A DNA stretch of 64,000 nt from Corynebacterium meitnerae. Lineage in GTDB: Bacteria; Actinomycetota; Actinomycetes; Mycobacteriales; Mycobacteriaceae. Location: positions 24,039 through 88,038 of the forward strand of contig NZ_JAKMUS010000010.1 in NCBI RefSeq assembly GCF_027570075.1, written 5' to 3'. Within the stretch, counting starts at the first letter, position 1. Each line of letters starts with the position of its first letter. The position numbers were made by a program, and so were the translations under genes. This document shows positions 17,493 to 25,782 of this stretch, in pieces. The notes beneath the pieces were generated by a model that did no database searches, was not told where the DNA came from, and saw nothing but the letters and a program-made list of their open reading frames with translations.

Positions 17493-18998
17493 ATGACAAC
17501 GCGCCTTCACAATGATTCTGACACGACCATCACGATCAAGAACCCGGCCGACGGCACGATCGTCGGCACGACGAACTACTACGGGGCAGAGACCGCCACG
17601 CAGGTCGTCGAGCGTGCCCGCGCTAAGCAGAAAGAGTGGGCTGCCACCCCGATCAAAGAGCGCAAGAAGATCATGCTGCGCTACCACGACCTGGTGCTGA
17701 AGCACCAGAACGAGCTGCTGGACATCATCCAGGATGAGAACGGCAAGAACCGTCGCGCCGCCTTCGAAGAGGTGCTGGACAACGCGTTGACCGCGCGCCA
17801 CTACGCGTACCGCGCTGAGAAGCTCCTGTCGCCGGACCGCGCCAAGGTGGCCCTGCCGATTGCCACGAAGACGCAGGTCCAGCACGCGCCGGTCGGTGTC
17901 GTGGGCATCATTGCGCCGTGGAACTACCCGCTGGTGCTGGCTATTTCGGACGCCATCCCGGCGATCCTGGCTGGCAACACCGTGGTGCTGAAGCCGGACT
18001 CCAACACCCCGATGACCTCCCTGCGCGCCGCCGAACTGTTCGCGGAGGCGGGTCTGCCCAAGGACGTTCTTACCGTCATTCCGGGCTCTGGCCGTGAGGT
18101 CGGTCAGGCACTGGTGGAGCAGGTTGATTACCTCATGTTCACCGGTTCTTCTGCCACCGGTGCCAAGCTGGCTGCCCAGGCTGGCGAGCGCCTCATCGGT
18201 TTCTCCGGTGAGCTGGGCGGGAAGAATCCGTTGATTGTGACGTCGGATGTGGACGTCGATAAGGCTGTGTCTGGCGTACGCCACGCATGCTTCTCCAACA
18301 CGGGCCAGCTGTGCATCTCCATTGAGCGCATGTACGTCCACCGTGACGTGGCGGACCGCTTCATTCCGGCTTTCGTGCGATGCGTGGAGAAAATGAAGAT
18401 CGGCGCTGGCCACGACTGGGACATCGACATGGGCTCCCTCATCTCCGCGGACCACGCCGACACCGTCGCCGAGTTTGTCGAAGATGCTGTGGCCAAGGGC
18501 GCCACCGTCGCCACCGGCGGCAAGCGCCTGCCGAACATCGGGCCTAACTTCTACGCCCCGACCGTGCTGTTGAACGTCCCCGAGGACGCACGCCTGTACC
18601 GCGAGGAGGTATTCGGGCCGGTGGTGTACATCGAGGTCGTCGACTCGCATGAGGAGGCAATCGCGAAGGCCAACGACACCGAGTACGGCCTGAACGCATC
18701 CATCTTTGGCAAGAGCTCCACCGCTCAGGAGATCGCGCGGCACCTCGAAGCCGGCACCGTGAACATCAACGAGGGCTACTCCGCCGGCTGGTCCTCCATC
18801 GGCGCCCCGATGGGTGGCTGGAAGCGCTCCGGCGTGGGCCGCCGCCACGGCGATGGCGGTCTGCTCAAGTACACCGAGTCCCGCACCGTCGCTGAGCAGC
18901 GCATCGTGCCCATCGGTGGCCCTGAAGGCCTGGCACCCGAGAAATGGGCAGGACTGCTCACGGCCGCGCTGAAGTACGGCCGCGACATCCTGCGGTAG
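17493..18998 (+). CDS. gabD2: Succinate-semialdehyde dehydrogenase-type aldehyde dehydrogenase
   Basis: 501 residues, complete ALDH fold. The Rossmann region has IIAPWNYPLVLA and TGSSATGAKLA. The catalytic Glu is in ELGGKNPLIV and the nucleophilic Cys in NTGQLCISIER, with NDTEYGLNASIF and the GGWKRSGVGRRHG end motif. Overall closest in style to the NADP succinic-semialdehyde dehydrogenases (GabD2) of corynebacteria and mycobacteria, though substrate assignment from motifs alone is soft. The ATG at 17493 has GGGGG just upstream and a TATCTT 8 nt before it. Unlinked to the second gabD copy at 44.8 kb, so the two may serve different semialdehydes. Confidence 0.85.
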   Translation: MTTRLHNDSDTTITIKNPADGTIVGTTNYYGAETATQVVERARAKQKEWAATPIKERKKIMLRYHDLVLKHQNELLDIIQDENGKNRRAAFEEVLDNALTARHYAYRAEKLLSPDRAKVALPIATKTQVQHAPVGVVGIIAPWNYPLVLAISDAIPAILAGNTVVLKPDSNTPMTSLRAAELFAEAGLPKDVLTVIPGSGREVGQALVEQVDYLMFTGSSATGAKLAAQAGERLIGFSGELGGKNPLIVTSDVDVDKAVSGVRHACFSNTGQLCISIERMYVHRDVADRFIPAFVRCVEKMKIGAGHDWDIDMGSLISADHADTVAEFVEDAVAKGATVATGGKRLPNIGPNFYAPTVLLNVPEDARLYREEVFGPVVYIEVVDSHEEAIAKANDTEYGLNASIFGKSSTAQEIARHLEAGTVNINEGYSAGWSSIGAPMGGWKRSGVGRRHGDGGLLKYTESRTVAEQRIVPIGGPEGLAPEKWAGLLTAALKYGRDILR

Positions 18999-19037
18999 GC
19001 GGAAGGCTCCGCGCTAAGGGGCTCCGAAAACAGGCAT

Positions 19038-19068
19038 GCCGAAAGACCAGCTGTTGCTGGCTTTCGGC
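19038..19068. terminator. Strong hairpin after the aldehyde dehydrogenase gene
   Basis: Arms GCCGAAAG-a-CCAGC and GCTGGCTTTCGGC pair over 13 bp with one bulged A and a TGTT loop. It lies between convergent genes. The T-tract is weak on both strands (CTTT on plus, TGTTTT on minus), so it is a terminator or RNA-stabilising hairpin by position. Confidence 0.5.
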
Positions 19069-19086
19069 GCTTTGGCGTTGATGGCC

Positions 19087-19158
19087 GGTTTGACTATCGC
19101 ACGTTCCCGCGATCCGCGACCTGCGGTTTTGTTGCTCGCCCTTCGCCATAGTCAAACG
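19087..19158 (-). repeat. Partial, inverted copy (C) of the hairpin repeat seen at 41.6 and 50.0 kb
   Basis: Read on the minus strand this stretch contains AAAACCGCAGGTCGCGGATC, then GCGGGAA, then GTGCGATAGTCAAACC, matching the second hairpin of the repeats at 41582-41831 and 49960-50215. The outer arms are GGTTTGACTATCG (19087-19099) and CCATAGTCAAACG (19146-19158). It carries the same 7-bp ATCGCGG insertion as copy B, so it is closer to B than to A. The first hairpin of the full element is absent. It too lies between convergent genes. Confidence 0.75.
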
Positions 19159-19167
19159 GGCACACCA

Positions 19168-19190
19168 AATAGCCGGTCAAGCCGGCTATT
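19168..19190. terminator. Hairpin upstream of the HNH gene stop
   Basis: AATAGCCGG and CCGGCTATT form a perfect 9-bp stem with a 5-nt loop, 15 nt beyond the stop of the minus-strand HNH gene. No real T-tract follows, so termination is an inference from position. Confidence 0.4.
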
Positions 19191-19204
19191 AGAAAGTTGG
19201 TGGG

Positions 19205-20296
19205 TTACCTGCCGTAGAGGAGCGTCATCGCTCCGAAGGGGTGGACTGTGTTGGGGACGAGGTATCCACGCGGTGATCTCCACATTGGTGTGCCTCTGAT
19301 GTTTTCCACCCGGCCACGGTGGGGTTTAGCGGGGTCATCGTCATTCGTGCGGTTGTGATACCTGCACAGCATGGCCAGGTTATCCATGTTGGTCAGTCCG
19401 CCCTGGGACCATGCTGTGATGTGGTGGACCTCGCAGTTATCCGCCGCATGTCTGCAGTCCGGCACAGGACACGTCGGCATGGTCGCCCGAGCGAGATCAC
19501 GCTGCTTCTGGTTGGCAAAGCGTTGCGTGTCGTACAGGTTGACGGGTCCTTCTTGGGGGTGGAACATCGCCACTTCTAGGACGTCCCCAAAGTTCTGGGC
19601 CAAAAACTCCGCACCCGTCATCGTGGTGCCATCGGTAAGGCCCAGGATGACGTCGTCGCCGTCGCCACCCATGATTGTGATGTGCTCCTCCAACGGGATG
19701 AGGATCAAAGGACGCGGGACAGCAGGGGCCACACCAGCAGGTGCATCGTCCTCAGCGTCGGGGCGCAGCCCTAGGAGGCGCATGAGCTTCTCATACATCT
19801 GCGGGCCAGCGGGGCCGTCTTCGAGGTCTTGGCGTAGCGCGTATTCGATGGCAGCCATGTCGCGGTCTGGACCCATGACGTTCATCGGGCGGGACTCTTC
19901 ACGGGAGCGACCAAACCCCACTGTCGGTTCCGGTGCAGGCTTATCCACCTCAGGCACGATGTCCTTCGACCGGCGCTTGAGCGTCTCGTAATCCCCCGGA
20001 ACAGACAGCAGGGCCAAACGCAGCCGCCACTTCTCGGCGGGGTCCTCAATGGAAGAGATCCGGCCCTCGATGTAGACGAGTTGATCCATCGACTTCTGAG
20101 TCGAGCGCGCCACTTTGATGGCGTTGGCTTGCTTGCGGGTGAACTTCGTTTTCCCGTAGTAGGCCTTGTGGACTTTGGCCCACTCGCGCATGAGAGCGGG
20201 TTTGCAGCCAAGGCTGATGAGCTCCTGGGCATCAAAGGATGCCAGGAGCTCAATGGGGTTGGTCAACCCCGCCACGGAAGCTGCAAAAGAACTCAT
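19205..20296 (-). CDS. DUF222/HNH endonuclease domain protein (13E12-repeat family)
   Basis: 363 residues. The C-terminal HNH motif is clear: CPVPDCRHAADNCEVHHITA with the HH pair, then the Asn in TNMDNLAMLC and the final H in CRYHNR; the cysteines form a zinc-binding treble clef. The N-terminal two thirds is the helical DUF222-type region found in the multi-copy 13E12 family of corynebacteria and mycobacteria, often near mobile or variable DNA. Nuclease activity is likely; the biological role is undefined. ATG at 20296 preferred over the in-frame GTG at 20305. It ends close to hairpin-repeat copy C. Confidence 0.87.
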   Translation of the reverse strand: MSSFAASVAGLTNPIELLASFDAQELISLGCKPALMREWAKVHKAYYGKTKFTRKQANAIKVARSTQKSMDQLVYIEGRISSIEDPAEKWRLRLALLSVPGDYETLKRRSKDIVPEVDKPAPEPTVGFGRSREESRPMNVMGPDRDMAAIEYALRQDLEDGPAGPQMYEKLMRLLGLRPDAEDDAPAGVAPAVPRPLILIPLEEHITIMGGDGDDVILGLTDGTTMTGAEFLAQNFGDVLEVAMFHPQEGPVNLYDTQRFANQKQRDLARATMPTCPVPDCRHAADNCEVHHITAWSQGGLTNMDNLAMLCRYHNRTNDDDPAKPHRGRVENIRGTPMWRSPRGYLVPNTVHPFGAMTLLYGR

Positions 20297-20347
20297 GCCA
20301 CGCACGCTAAACCGAAAACCAAAAACGCGCAGCTAGGGCCCCAAAAA

Positions 20348-20378
20348 CCTGTGGATAACCAAAAAATCTATCCACAGG
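20348..20378. promoter_or_regulatory. Inverted pair of DnaA-box-like sites
   Basis: CCTGTGGATA (20348-20357) and TATCCACAGG (20369-20378) are perfect 10-bp inverted arms around an A-rich 11-nt spacer. They contain one consensus DnaA box (TTATCCACA, minus, 20350-20358) and one near match (CTATCCACA, 20368-20376). They lie upstream of the HNH gene, so they could mediate DnaA control of it or form a simple hairpin. Confidence 0.4.
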
Positions 20379-20540
20379 CAGCGCGGGCTAAAACAAGAGA
20401 CACAGCCCGAGGACCAGCGGAAACAGGCCGGTTCCCGCAAAACCCAAAAAAGTTTTAGACGCTTACCGCGGAATCAACCGGTCGGTCGATGTTGGGGGTT
20501 CAGAGGCGGTTTTACAGTCGGGGTTGTCGAAAGGAAAACA

Positions 20541-22109
20541 GTGAGCACCACACAAACAACCAACCCCGGCCGGTGGAAGGCTCTGACGGTTTTGGCCGCC
20601 GGGCTGTCCCTGATTGTGCTCGACGGAACCATCGTGGGCGTCGCCTTGCCAACGATGATTTCCGCCCTCCACCTCAACCTCACCGATGCGCAGTGGGTTA
20701 ATGCGATTTATAACGTCATCTTCGCCGCACTCCTGTTGGGGTCTGGGCGCTTAGGTGACCGGATTGGGCGGCGCACCACATTCATTGCGGGTGTGGTGCT
20801 GTTTGTCGGCGGGTCCCTCCTGGCAGCGACGGCGACAGGCGCTGGCAGCCTTATCGCGTCGCGCGCGGTGCAGGGCGTGGGTGGGGCGTTGGTGTTGCCG
20901 GCGACGTTGTCGTCGGTAAATTCGCTCTTCCACGGCAAGGACCGGGCAGCTGCATTCGGCGTGTGGGGCGCGGTGATGAGCGGCATGGCGGCGCTTGGTC
21001 CTCTTCTGGGTGGCGTGCTGACGGAGTATGCGTCGTGGCGCTGGATCTTCTGGGTGAACCTGCCGCTGGGGCTGCTGGTCATCGCCGGCATCATCGCGTG
21101 GGTGCCACAGACGCACGGGAAGCAGAACGCCCGCGGCGTGGATGTGGATGGGCTGCTCACTTCCGCCATCGGCTTCGGCCTGGTGGTGTTCGGTCTCATC
21201 GAGGCAAGCACGCTCGGCTGGTGGGAGAAGAAGGAAACCCTCCACATCGGTCCATGGGAGTGGCCGGCCAGCTGGAGCATCTCGCCGGTGCCATTCGCGC
21301 TGGGTATCGGGCTCATCTTCATCGGCCTGTTCCTGCGCTGGGAGCTCCACCGCGCCCGCAATGGCCGTGACGCACTGCTGGATCTCAGCCTGTTCAAGGT
21401 GGGCACGTTCTCCTGGGGCAACCTCACGGCGGCCACGGTGGCGATCGGCGAGTTCTCCCTCATGTTTGTCCTGCCGCTGTTCCTGGTGAACTCCATGGGT
21501 CTGTCCACCCTCACCACTGGTGTTGTGCTCGCGGGGATGGCGTTGGGGGCGTTTGCATCGGGGGCGCGGGCACGCCATTTGGCTGCGCGGCTCACGGCAC
21601 CGGGAGTGGTGGTGCTGGGTCTCGCGTTGGAGGTCATCGGCGTGGCGCTGCTCGCCTGGGTGGTGGCTGCGCAGGCGTCGGTGTGGCTCGTGGTGGCTAC
21701 GCTCGTCGTGTACGGCGTGGGGCTGGGTCTCGCGTCGGCGCAGCTCACGTCGACGGTGCTCGGGGACATCCCGGAGGAGCTCTCGGGCGCAGGTTCGGCT
21801 ACTCAGTCGACGGTGCGTCAGCTGGGTTCAGCACTCGGTGCGGCGATCGCGGGTTCCGCGCTGGGGGTGGCTATGGCGCGCACGATCCCGGCGACGGGTG
21901 TGCCGGCGGAGTTGGCGCAGGCCACGGAGTCGTCGGCAGGTTCGGCGATCACGGCGCTGCGCGAGACGGCCGGGGCAAGCGCCGAGATCATCAGCAGCCT
22001 GGAAGCCGGTTTCGCCCAATCGGCAGCGTGGTCGATCGGTTTCTCAGCGCTGTTTCTGGTGCTCGGCCTGGTGGGCTCGTTTATGGTTCTGCGGGCATCG
22101 CGTAGATAG
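20541..22109 (+). CDS. MFS exporter, DHA2 (drug:H+ antiporter, 14-TM) family
   Basis: 522 residues and about 14 membrane helices. LSLIVLDGTIVGVALPTM is DHA2 motif D1 (LDxTIVNVALP type), GRLGDRIGRR is MFS motif A, and RAVQGVGGALVLPAT is the DHA motif B/C region. It probably expels hydrophobic or cationic compounds using the proton gradient. The GTG at 20541 follows AAAGGAAAA. The last 29 nt overlap the convergent GH13 gene. No adjoining regulator is seen. Confidence 0.9.
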   Translation: MSTTQTTNPGRWKALTVLAAGLSLIVLDGTIVGVALPTMISALHLNLTDAQWVNAIYNVIFAALLLGSGRLGDRIGRRTTFIAGVVLFVGGSLLAATATGAGSLIASRAVQGVGGALVLPATLSSVNSLFHGKDRAAAFGVWGAVMSGMAALGPLLGGVLTEYASWRWIFWVNLPLGLLVIAGIIAWVPQTHGKQNARGVDVDGLLTSAIGFGLVVFGLIEASTLGWWEKKETLHIGPWEWPASWSISPVPFALGIGLIFIGLFLRWELHRARNGRDALLDLSLFKVGTFSWGNLTAATVAIGEFSLMFVLPLFLVNSMGLSTLTTGVVLAGMALGAFASGARARHLAARLTAPGVVVLGLALEVIGVALLAWVVAAQASVWLVVATLVVYGVGLGLASAQLTSTVLGDIPEELSGAGSATQSTVRQLGSALGAAIAGSALGVAMARTIPATGVPAELAQATESSAGSAITALRETAGASAEIISSLEAGFAQSAAWSIGFSALFLVLGLVGSFMVLRASRR

Positions 22110-23268
22110 TCTCGTCCCCACTGCTCACGCGCACGCCAGGCGTCGGTTGGAGCCAGGCTTCAATGAGTAGCTTATCCGCGCCATCTGTCACCTCATACGA
22201 AATCGTCTCATTCGTCTTATCCAGGACTTCGACCTTCGCCCTCGTGAGCCACGGGTGGCGGCGGCGCAGACCAATGAGGGCTTGGTGCTCGCGGAAGATC
22301 CACGCACCGAGGTCAGAAAGCTCTTCCGGGGTAGCGGGCAAGGGCGGGCGGACAGGGTCGTCAGCACTGAATCCTTCCCCGCGCATGGCCTGAAAGCCCT
22401 GCTCATCGCCGTAGTAGATGCTGGGCATGCCGGGCAGGGTCATGAGGAAGGCCAGGGCCAAAATCGCCTTCTCGGGGCCGACTTTCGCGGCGATGCGGTC
22501 CACGTCGTGGTTGCCCACGAAGGTGTTGGGGACCATCGCTTCGCAGACGGCGGCGTGGCGGGTGAGGGAGTGGTCGAGTTCCCAGAAGTTTTCGTCGAAA
22601 AGCGAGCTCCAGATGGCTTTCCACAGCTCGTATTGCGTGACGGAATCGAGGGTGCCGTCGGTGGCGATCTGGGCGTAATCGCCGTGGATGACCTCGCCGA
22701 GGAAGAGCGCGTCGGGGTAGTCGGCGCGGACGCGGGCGAGCACGTCGGCCCAGAAGGCGGGCGGGACGGAATAGGCGACGTCGAGACGCCATCCGGCGAT
22801 GCCGCGCGCGAGCCAGAACTTCATGATGTCCGTGACCAGCTCTTTCACACGCTCATCGTCGTGGTGGAGCGTGGCGAGATCTTCGTGGCCCTCCCAGTTC
22901 GTGCTGCCGGCGAGACCGTCGGCGACCAGCGGGTGGGTGGCGGCGACGTGGTTGAACACGCCGTCAAGCATGACGTTGATGCCGCGGCGCTGGCACTCGC
23001 TCATGAGCCAATCGAAGTCCTCGTTGGTGCCCAGGCGAGGGTCGATGCGGTAGTGATCCAGCGTGTCGTAGCCGTGGCTGACCGAGTCGAAGATGGGGCC
23101 AAGCAGCAAGCCGTTGCAGCCGAGTTCAATGAGGTAATCCAGCCACGGCTCCAACTGGCGCAGGCGCGGGGCGACATCCGAGCCGTCCCCGGTGCGGTCC
23201 CGGATCGGGGCGCCGGTGGCCCCGAGGGGATAGACGTGCCACCAGATGGTGTCCAACGCATTAGTCAT
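22081..23268 (-). CDS. GH13 alpha-amylase family enzyme
   Basis: 395 residues, cytosolic. The GH13 catalytic set is complete: MLDGVFNHVA (region I), GWRLDVAYS with nucleophile Asp163 (II), FLGEVIHG with acid/base Glu192 (III), and FVGNHDVDRI with His254-Asp255 (IV). It has a short C-terminal beta domain only. The compact length and intracellular location fit a maltodextrin- or trehalose-related hydrolase or transferase, but the substrate cannot be fixed. A frame extends to 23304; the ATG at 23268 is chosen since TACGAT lies 7 nt upstream (23276-23281), a leaderless arrangement. Confidence 0.87.
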   Translation of the reverse strand: MTNALDTIWWHVYPLGATGAPIRDRTGDGSDVAPRLRQLEPWLDYLIELGCNGLLLGPIFDSVSHGYDTLDHYRIDPRLGTNEDFDWLMSECQRRGINVMLDGVFNHVAATHPLVADGLAGSTNWEGHEDLATLHHDDERVKELVTDIMKFWLARGIAGWRLDVAYSVPPAFWADVLARVRADYPDALFLGEVIHGDYAQIATDGTLDSVTQYELWKAIWSSLFDENFWELDHSLTRHAAVCEAMVPNTFVGNHDVDRIAAKVGPEKAILALAFLMTLPGMPSIYYGDEQGFQAMRGEGFSADDPVRPPLPATPEELSDLGAWIFREHQALIGLRRRHPWLTRAKVEVLDKTNETISYEVTDGADKLLIEAWLQPTPGVRVSSGDETIYAMPAEP

Positions 23269-23275
23269 GCACCCC

Positions 23276-23281
23276 ATCGTA
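23276..23281 (-). promoter_or_regulatory. Putative -10 box of the GH13 gene (leaderless)
   Basis: TACGAT on the minus strand, 7 nt before the ATG at 23268; decides the start codon. Confidence 0.45.
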
Positions 23282-23324
23282 GTGTTCCCGCAGGACAGAG
23301 CCACGATGCATAACTTTTTGACAA

Positions 23325-23359
23325 GTTTCCTTTACACGCGGTCGCGTTTCCTTTATTGT
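23325..23359 (+). promoter_or_regulatory. Promoter with a twin operator for the XRE regulator
   Basis: GTTTCCTTTA occurs twice, at 23325-23334 and 23346-23355, exactly 21 bp (two helical turns) apart. A promoter can be read across them: -35 TTTACA at 23331-23336, 17-nt spacer, -10 TATTGT at 23354-23359. The first repeat overlaps the -35 and the second the -10, the layout expected for an autorepressed promoter. A TTGACA at 23318-23323 lies just upstream. Confidence 0.5.
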
Positions 23360-23397
23360 ATGGGTAAGCCACCTAACACACCGAAGGAGGCAAGAAC

Positions 23398-23598
23398 ATG
23401 GCAAACATGGTGAGGCAGTGGCGGCGCTGGCTGGATCTTTCGCAGGCAGAACTCGCGGAGAAGGTCGGGGTGTCGCGGCAGACCATCGCCAACATTGAGA
23501 AAGGCAACTACTCCCCTTCCGTGCACCTCGCACTTGATGTGTGCCGGACCCTTGGCAAGACAGTCGAGGAAGTTTTCGGGGACGAGCAAGAAAGCTAA
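23398..23598 (+). CDS. Small XRE-family transcriptional regulator (YozG-like)
   Basis: 66 residues, essentially one Cro/CI helix-turn-helix: RRWLDLSQAELAEKVGVSRQTIANIEKGNYSPS, then a helix ending KTVEEVF. Proteins of this size and type often sit before a small membrane protein gene and repress the pair. The ATG has a strong AAGGAGG at optimal spacing. The 21-bp-spaced direct repeat in its promoter is the likely self-operator. Next gene starts 48 nt downstream, same strand. Confidence 0.9.
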   Translation: MANMVRQWRRWLDLSQAELAEKVGVSRQTIANIEKGNYSPSVHLALDVCRTLGKTVEEVFGDEQES

Positions 23599-23646
23599 CA
23601 ACCTAGCTAGCAACACAGCCAACAACACAAGAAAGGCACGACTTCA

Positions 23647-24138
23647 ATGAGCATTTCTACTGCTATCGGCGACAATGTCCTTTCCAAAGTAACCGGGCAC
23701 GTCGGCGACGAATACCAAGAATCCATGGTGCACAAGTCCCAGACCGTAGCGTTCAGCGTGGTGCCCACCTTCGCCTTCCTGGCCGGCGCCATCCTGGCAT
23801 GGGCTATCCCGGGCCAGCGCTCCTGGCTATCCCTCCTGGTCTTCCTGCCTGTTGTGGTGCCGGAGCTCATCGCTTCCGGCTGGTTGAAGGCACACGCACC
23901 GCGCCCGAAGGGGAACTTCAAGGGCTACCGGGGTCTGGCCATCCTCAACCTTGCCTTGGCGCTAGTCATGGTGGCTGGCATCGCCTTCAACGTGGGAGAC
24001 GGCCAGTGGTCGCTCATCACAGGGGCCATCGTCGGTGGAGTTGTAGCCCTCATTTTCGCGCCACGCATCGCGGCAAAACGCAACGCCCAGGACGAAGCTC
24101 GCCTTAATGCCCAGGCAGACCTACAGGAGGACCTGTAG
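23647..24138 (+). CDS. Small integral membrane protein paired with the XRE regulator
   Basis: 163 residues. It has about four hydrophobic helices (SVVPTFAFLAGAILAWAIP, WLSLLVFLPVVVPELIASG, LAILNLALALVMVAGIAF, LITGAIVGGVVALIFA) and charged cytosolic ends. It resembles the DUF2178-like membrane proteins commonly encoded beside YozG-type regulators, but I cannot name a function. Co-transcription with the regulator is likely from the 48-nt gap. RBS: GAAAGG before the ATG. It converges on the glutaminase gene with a 14-nt gap. Confidence 0.78.
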   Translation: MSISTAIGDNVLSKVTGHVGDEYQESMVHKSQTVAFSVVPTFAFLAGAILAWAIPGQRSWLSLLVFLPVVVPELIASGWLKAHAPRPKGNFKGYRGLAILNLALALVMVAGIAFNVGDGQWSLITGAIVGGVVALIFAPRIAAKRNAQDEARLNAQADLQEDL

Positions 24139-24152
24139 GGAGAATATGGGGA

Positions 24153-25667
24153 CTAGTCCTGCTGGGTGAGCGACTTCAGGCGCTTACGAATCTCCCCGCG
24201 CCAGTGCTCCGCTGCCTCTTCGTAGCGGGGCGTCAGGCCGCGGTGGGTGACGTGGACGGTGGTAGCGCCATCCGCGTCTTTGTCGAAGTCGAAGATGATG
24301 TCGGACTCCGCCCATTCTTCGTCGGCGCTGTGCCAGACGAGGCGGTCGCCTGATTCTTCCTCGGCGACGTGGAAGTCCACTTCCGGTTCGGCAAGGGCGG
24401 TGTAGGCCTCCTCCGGGGTGACGGTGAGCTCGAAGGATTCGGAGACGTCCTGGATGGAGTCCACCTGGGTGCCATCGGAGAATTCATAGTCCGGCATGGC
24501 GGCGGCGGGGTCGTAGACGGCGACGTCGAAGCCGTCCTCGCGGAATTGGCGCAGGCCCTCTTTGACCAGGCGGCGGCCGGCGAGGTTGAAGGAGGTGACA
24601 TGGCGGAAGTCGAGCACCAGATTGTCACCAACGAGCTCGCGTTCCACCAGGTCATAGAGGATATTCTCCGCCGCGGTGAAGTTGATCATGCCCTGCAGCT
24701 CCACGATGTTGGTCTCACCCTTGCGGTGCACCGCCCGGATGCCCGGCGCGGAGTAGTAATTGGACGCCATCATGTGCAGGCCCAGCGTGGAGGACATGCG
24801 CTGGAAGATTTCGACGCCGCGGACAGAATTGCCTTCGTCATTAAGCCGGGGCGAGAGAGACGCTGCACCGAGCTGGCCCGGCAGAGTACCAATGAGCCCG
24901 CCGGCCACACCGGATTTGGCGGGGATGCCCACGGAGCTCATCCAGCGGCCGGAGCCATCATACATCCCGCAGGACGCCATGACGGCCTGGGTCAGGCGGC
25001 ACGCTTTGGCGCTTAAGACCCGCTCCCCCGTCACGGGCTGCACGCCACCGTTGGCCAAGGTCGCAGCCATCACGGCCAGGTCCCGCACGGTCACCAGGAT
25101 GGAGCACTGTCGCGTGTAACCTGCCACCGCGTCATGCACATCGCCGGTGATCATGCCGTATTCACGCAGCATGTGGGCCAGCGCCAGGTTACGGTCGGCG
25201 GTGCCCAGCTCGCCTTGGTAGATCGACTCATCCACCGACAACTCCCGCCCAGCCAGCCGGGAGAAGACCGAAAGAATAGCCGCATCATCCCCCACCATCT
25301 GGTTCACGGCGATGGCGCCGGCGTTGATCATGGGGTTGTCGGGGCGGTTTGTATCGTGATCAAGCGAGAGCTCATTGAAGGCCTCGCCTGAAGGCTCCAT
25401 CCCGACGCGGCTATGAACTTCCTCTTCCCCGAACTGATCCAACGCGATCGCGTAGACGAAGGGTTTGGAGATGGACTGGATGGTGAATTCATATTCATCA
25501 TCCCCCACCGAATAAAGGTGCCCGGAGCGCGTGCACACGGCGAGGGCGAGTTTCTCCGGATCGGCGGTGCGCAAACCGTCGATGTAGTCGGCGTTTGCAC
25601 CATCAGTAATGGGGCGGACCTCGTCGAGGATCGCGGTGAGATAGCTAGGAATCGGGCTGCGCGGCAT
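24153..25667 (-). CDS. glsA: Glutaminase A fused to STAS and SRPBCC-like domains
   Basis: 504 residues, three parts. Residues 1-300 are a serine-dependent beta-lactamase-fold glutaminase, with S65-I-S-K68 as the nucleophile motif, MINAGAIAVNQM and AKSGVAGG further on; it converts glutamine to glutamate and ammonia. Residues about 320-405 form a STAS-type domain (NIVELQGMINFTAAENILYD, LVLDFRHVTSFNLAGRRLV). The last 90 residues (FELTVTPEEAYTALA to RGLTPRYEEAAEHWRGEIRK) look like an AHSA1/SRPBCC-type fold. Glutaminase-STAS fusions are known; the third domain is unusual. The ATG at 25667 is the only good start. Monocistronic. Confidence 0.9.
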   Translation of the reverse strand: MPRSPIPSYLTAILDEVRPITDGANADYIDGLRTADPEKLALAVCTRSGHLYSVGDDEYEFTIQSISKPFVYAIALDQFGEEEVHSRVGMEPSGEAFNELSLDHDTNRPDNPMINAGAIAVNQMVGDDAAILSVFSRLAGRELSVDESIYQGELGTADRNLALAHMLREYGMITGDVHDAVAGYTRQCSILVTVRDLAVMAATLANGGVQPVTGERVLSAKACRLTQAVMASCGMYDGSGRWMSSVGIPAKSGVAGGLIGTLPGQLGAASLSPRLNDEGNSVRGVEIFQRMSSTLGLHMMASNYYSAPGIRAVHRKGETNIVELQGMINFTAAENILYDLVERELVGDNLVLDFRHVTSFNLAGRRLVKEGLRQFREDGFDVAVYDPAAAMPDYEFSDGTQVDSIQDVSESFELTVTPEEAYTALAEPEVDFHVAEEESGDRLVWHSADEEWAESDIIFDFDKDADGATTVHVTHRGLTPRYEEAAEHWRGEIRKRLKSLTQQD

Positions 25668-25782
25668 GCGGCCCAGTCTAAGCCCGTTGGCAAAACCACC
25701 AATTTTTGGCGTGCGAGTTCCCTAGGATACGTGGTGCCCCCTTTATTTTGTTTTTGAAACTAAAGCGGCAAAGGAGACCCCT

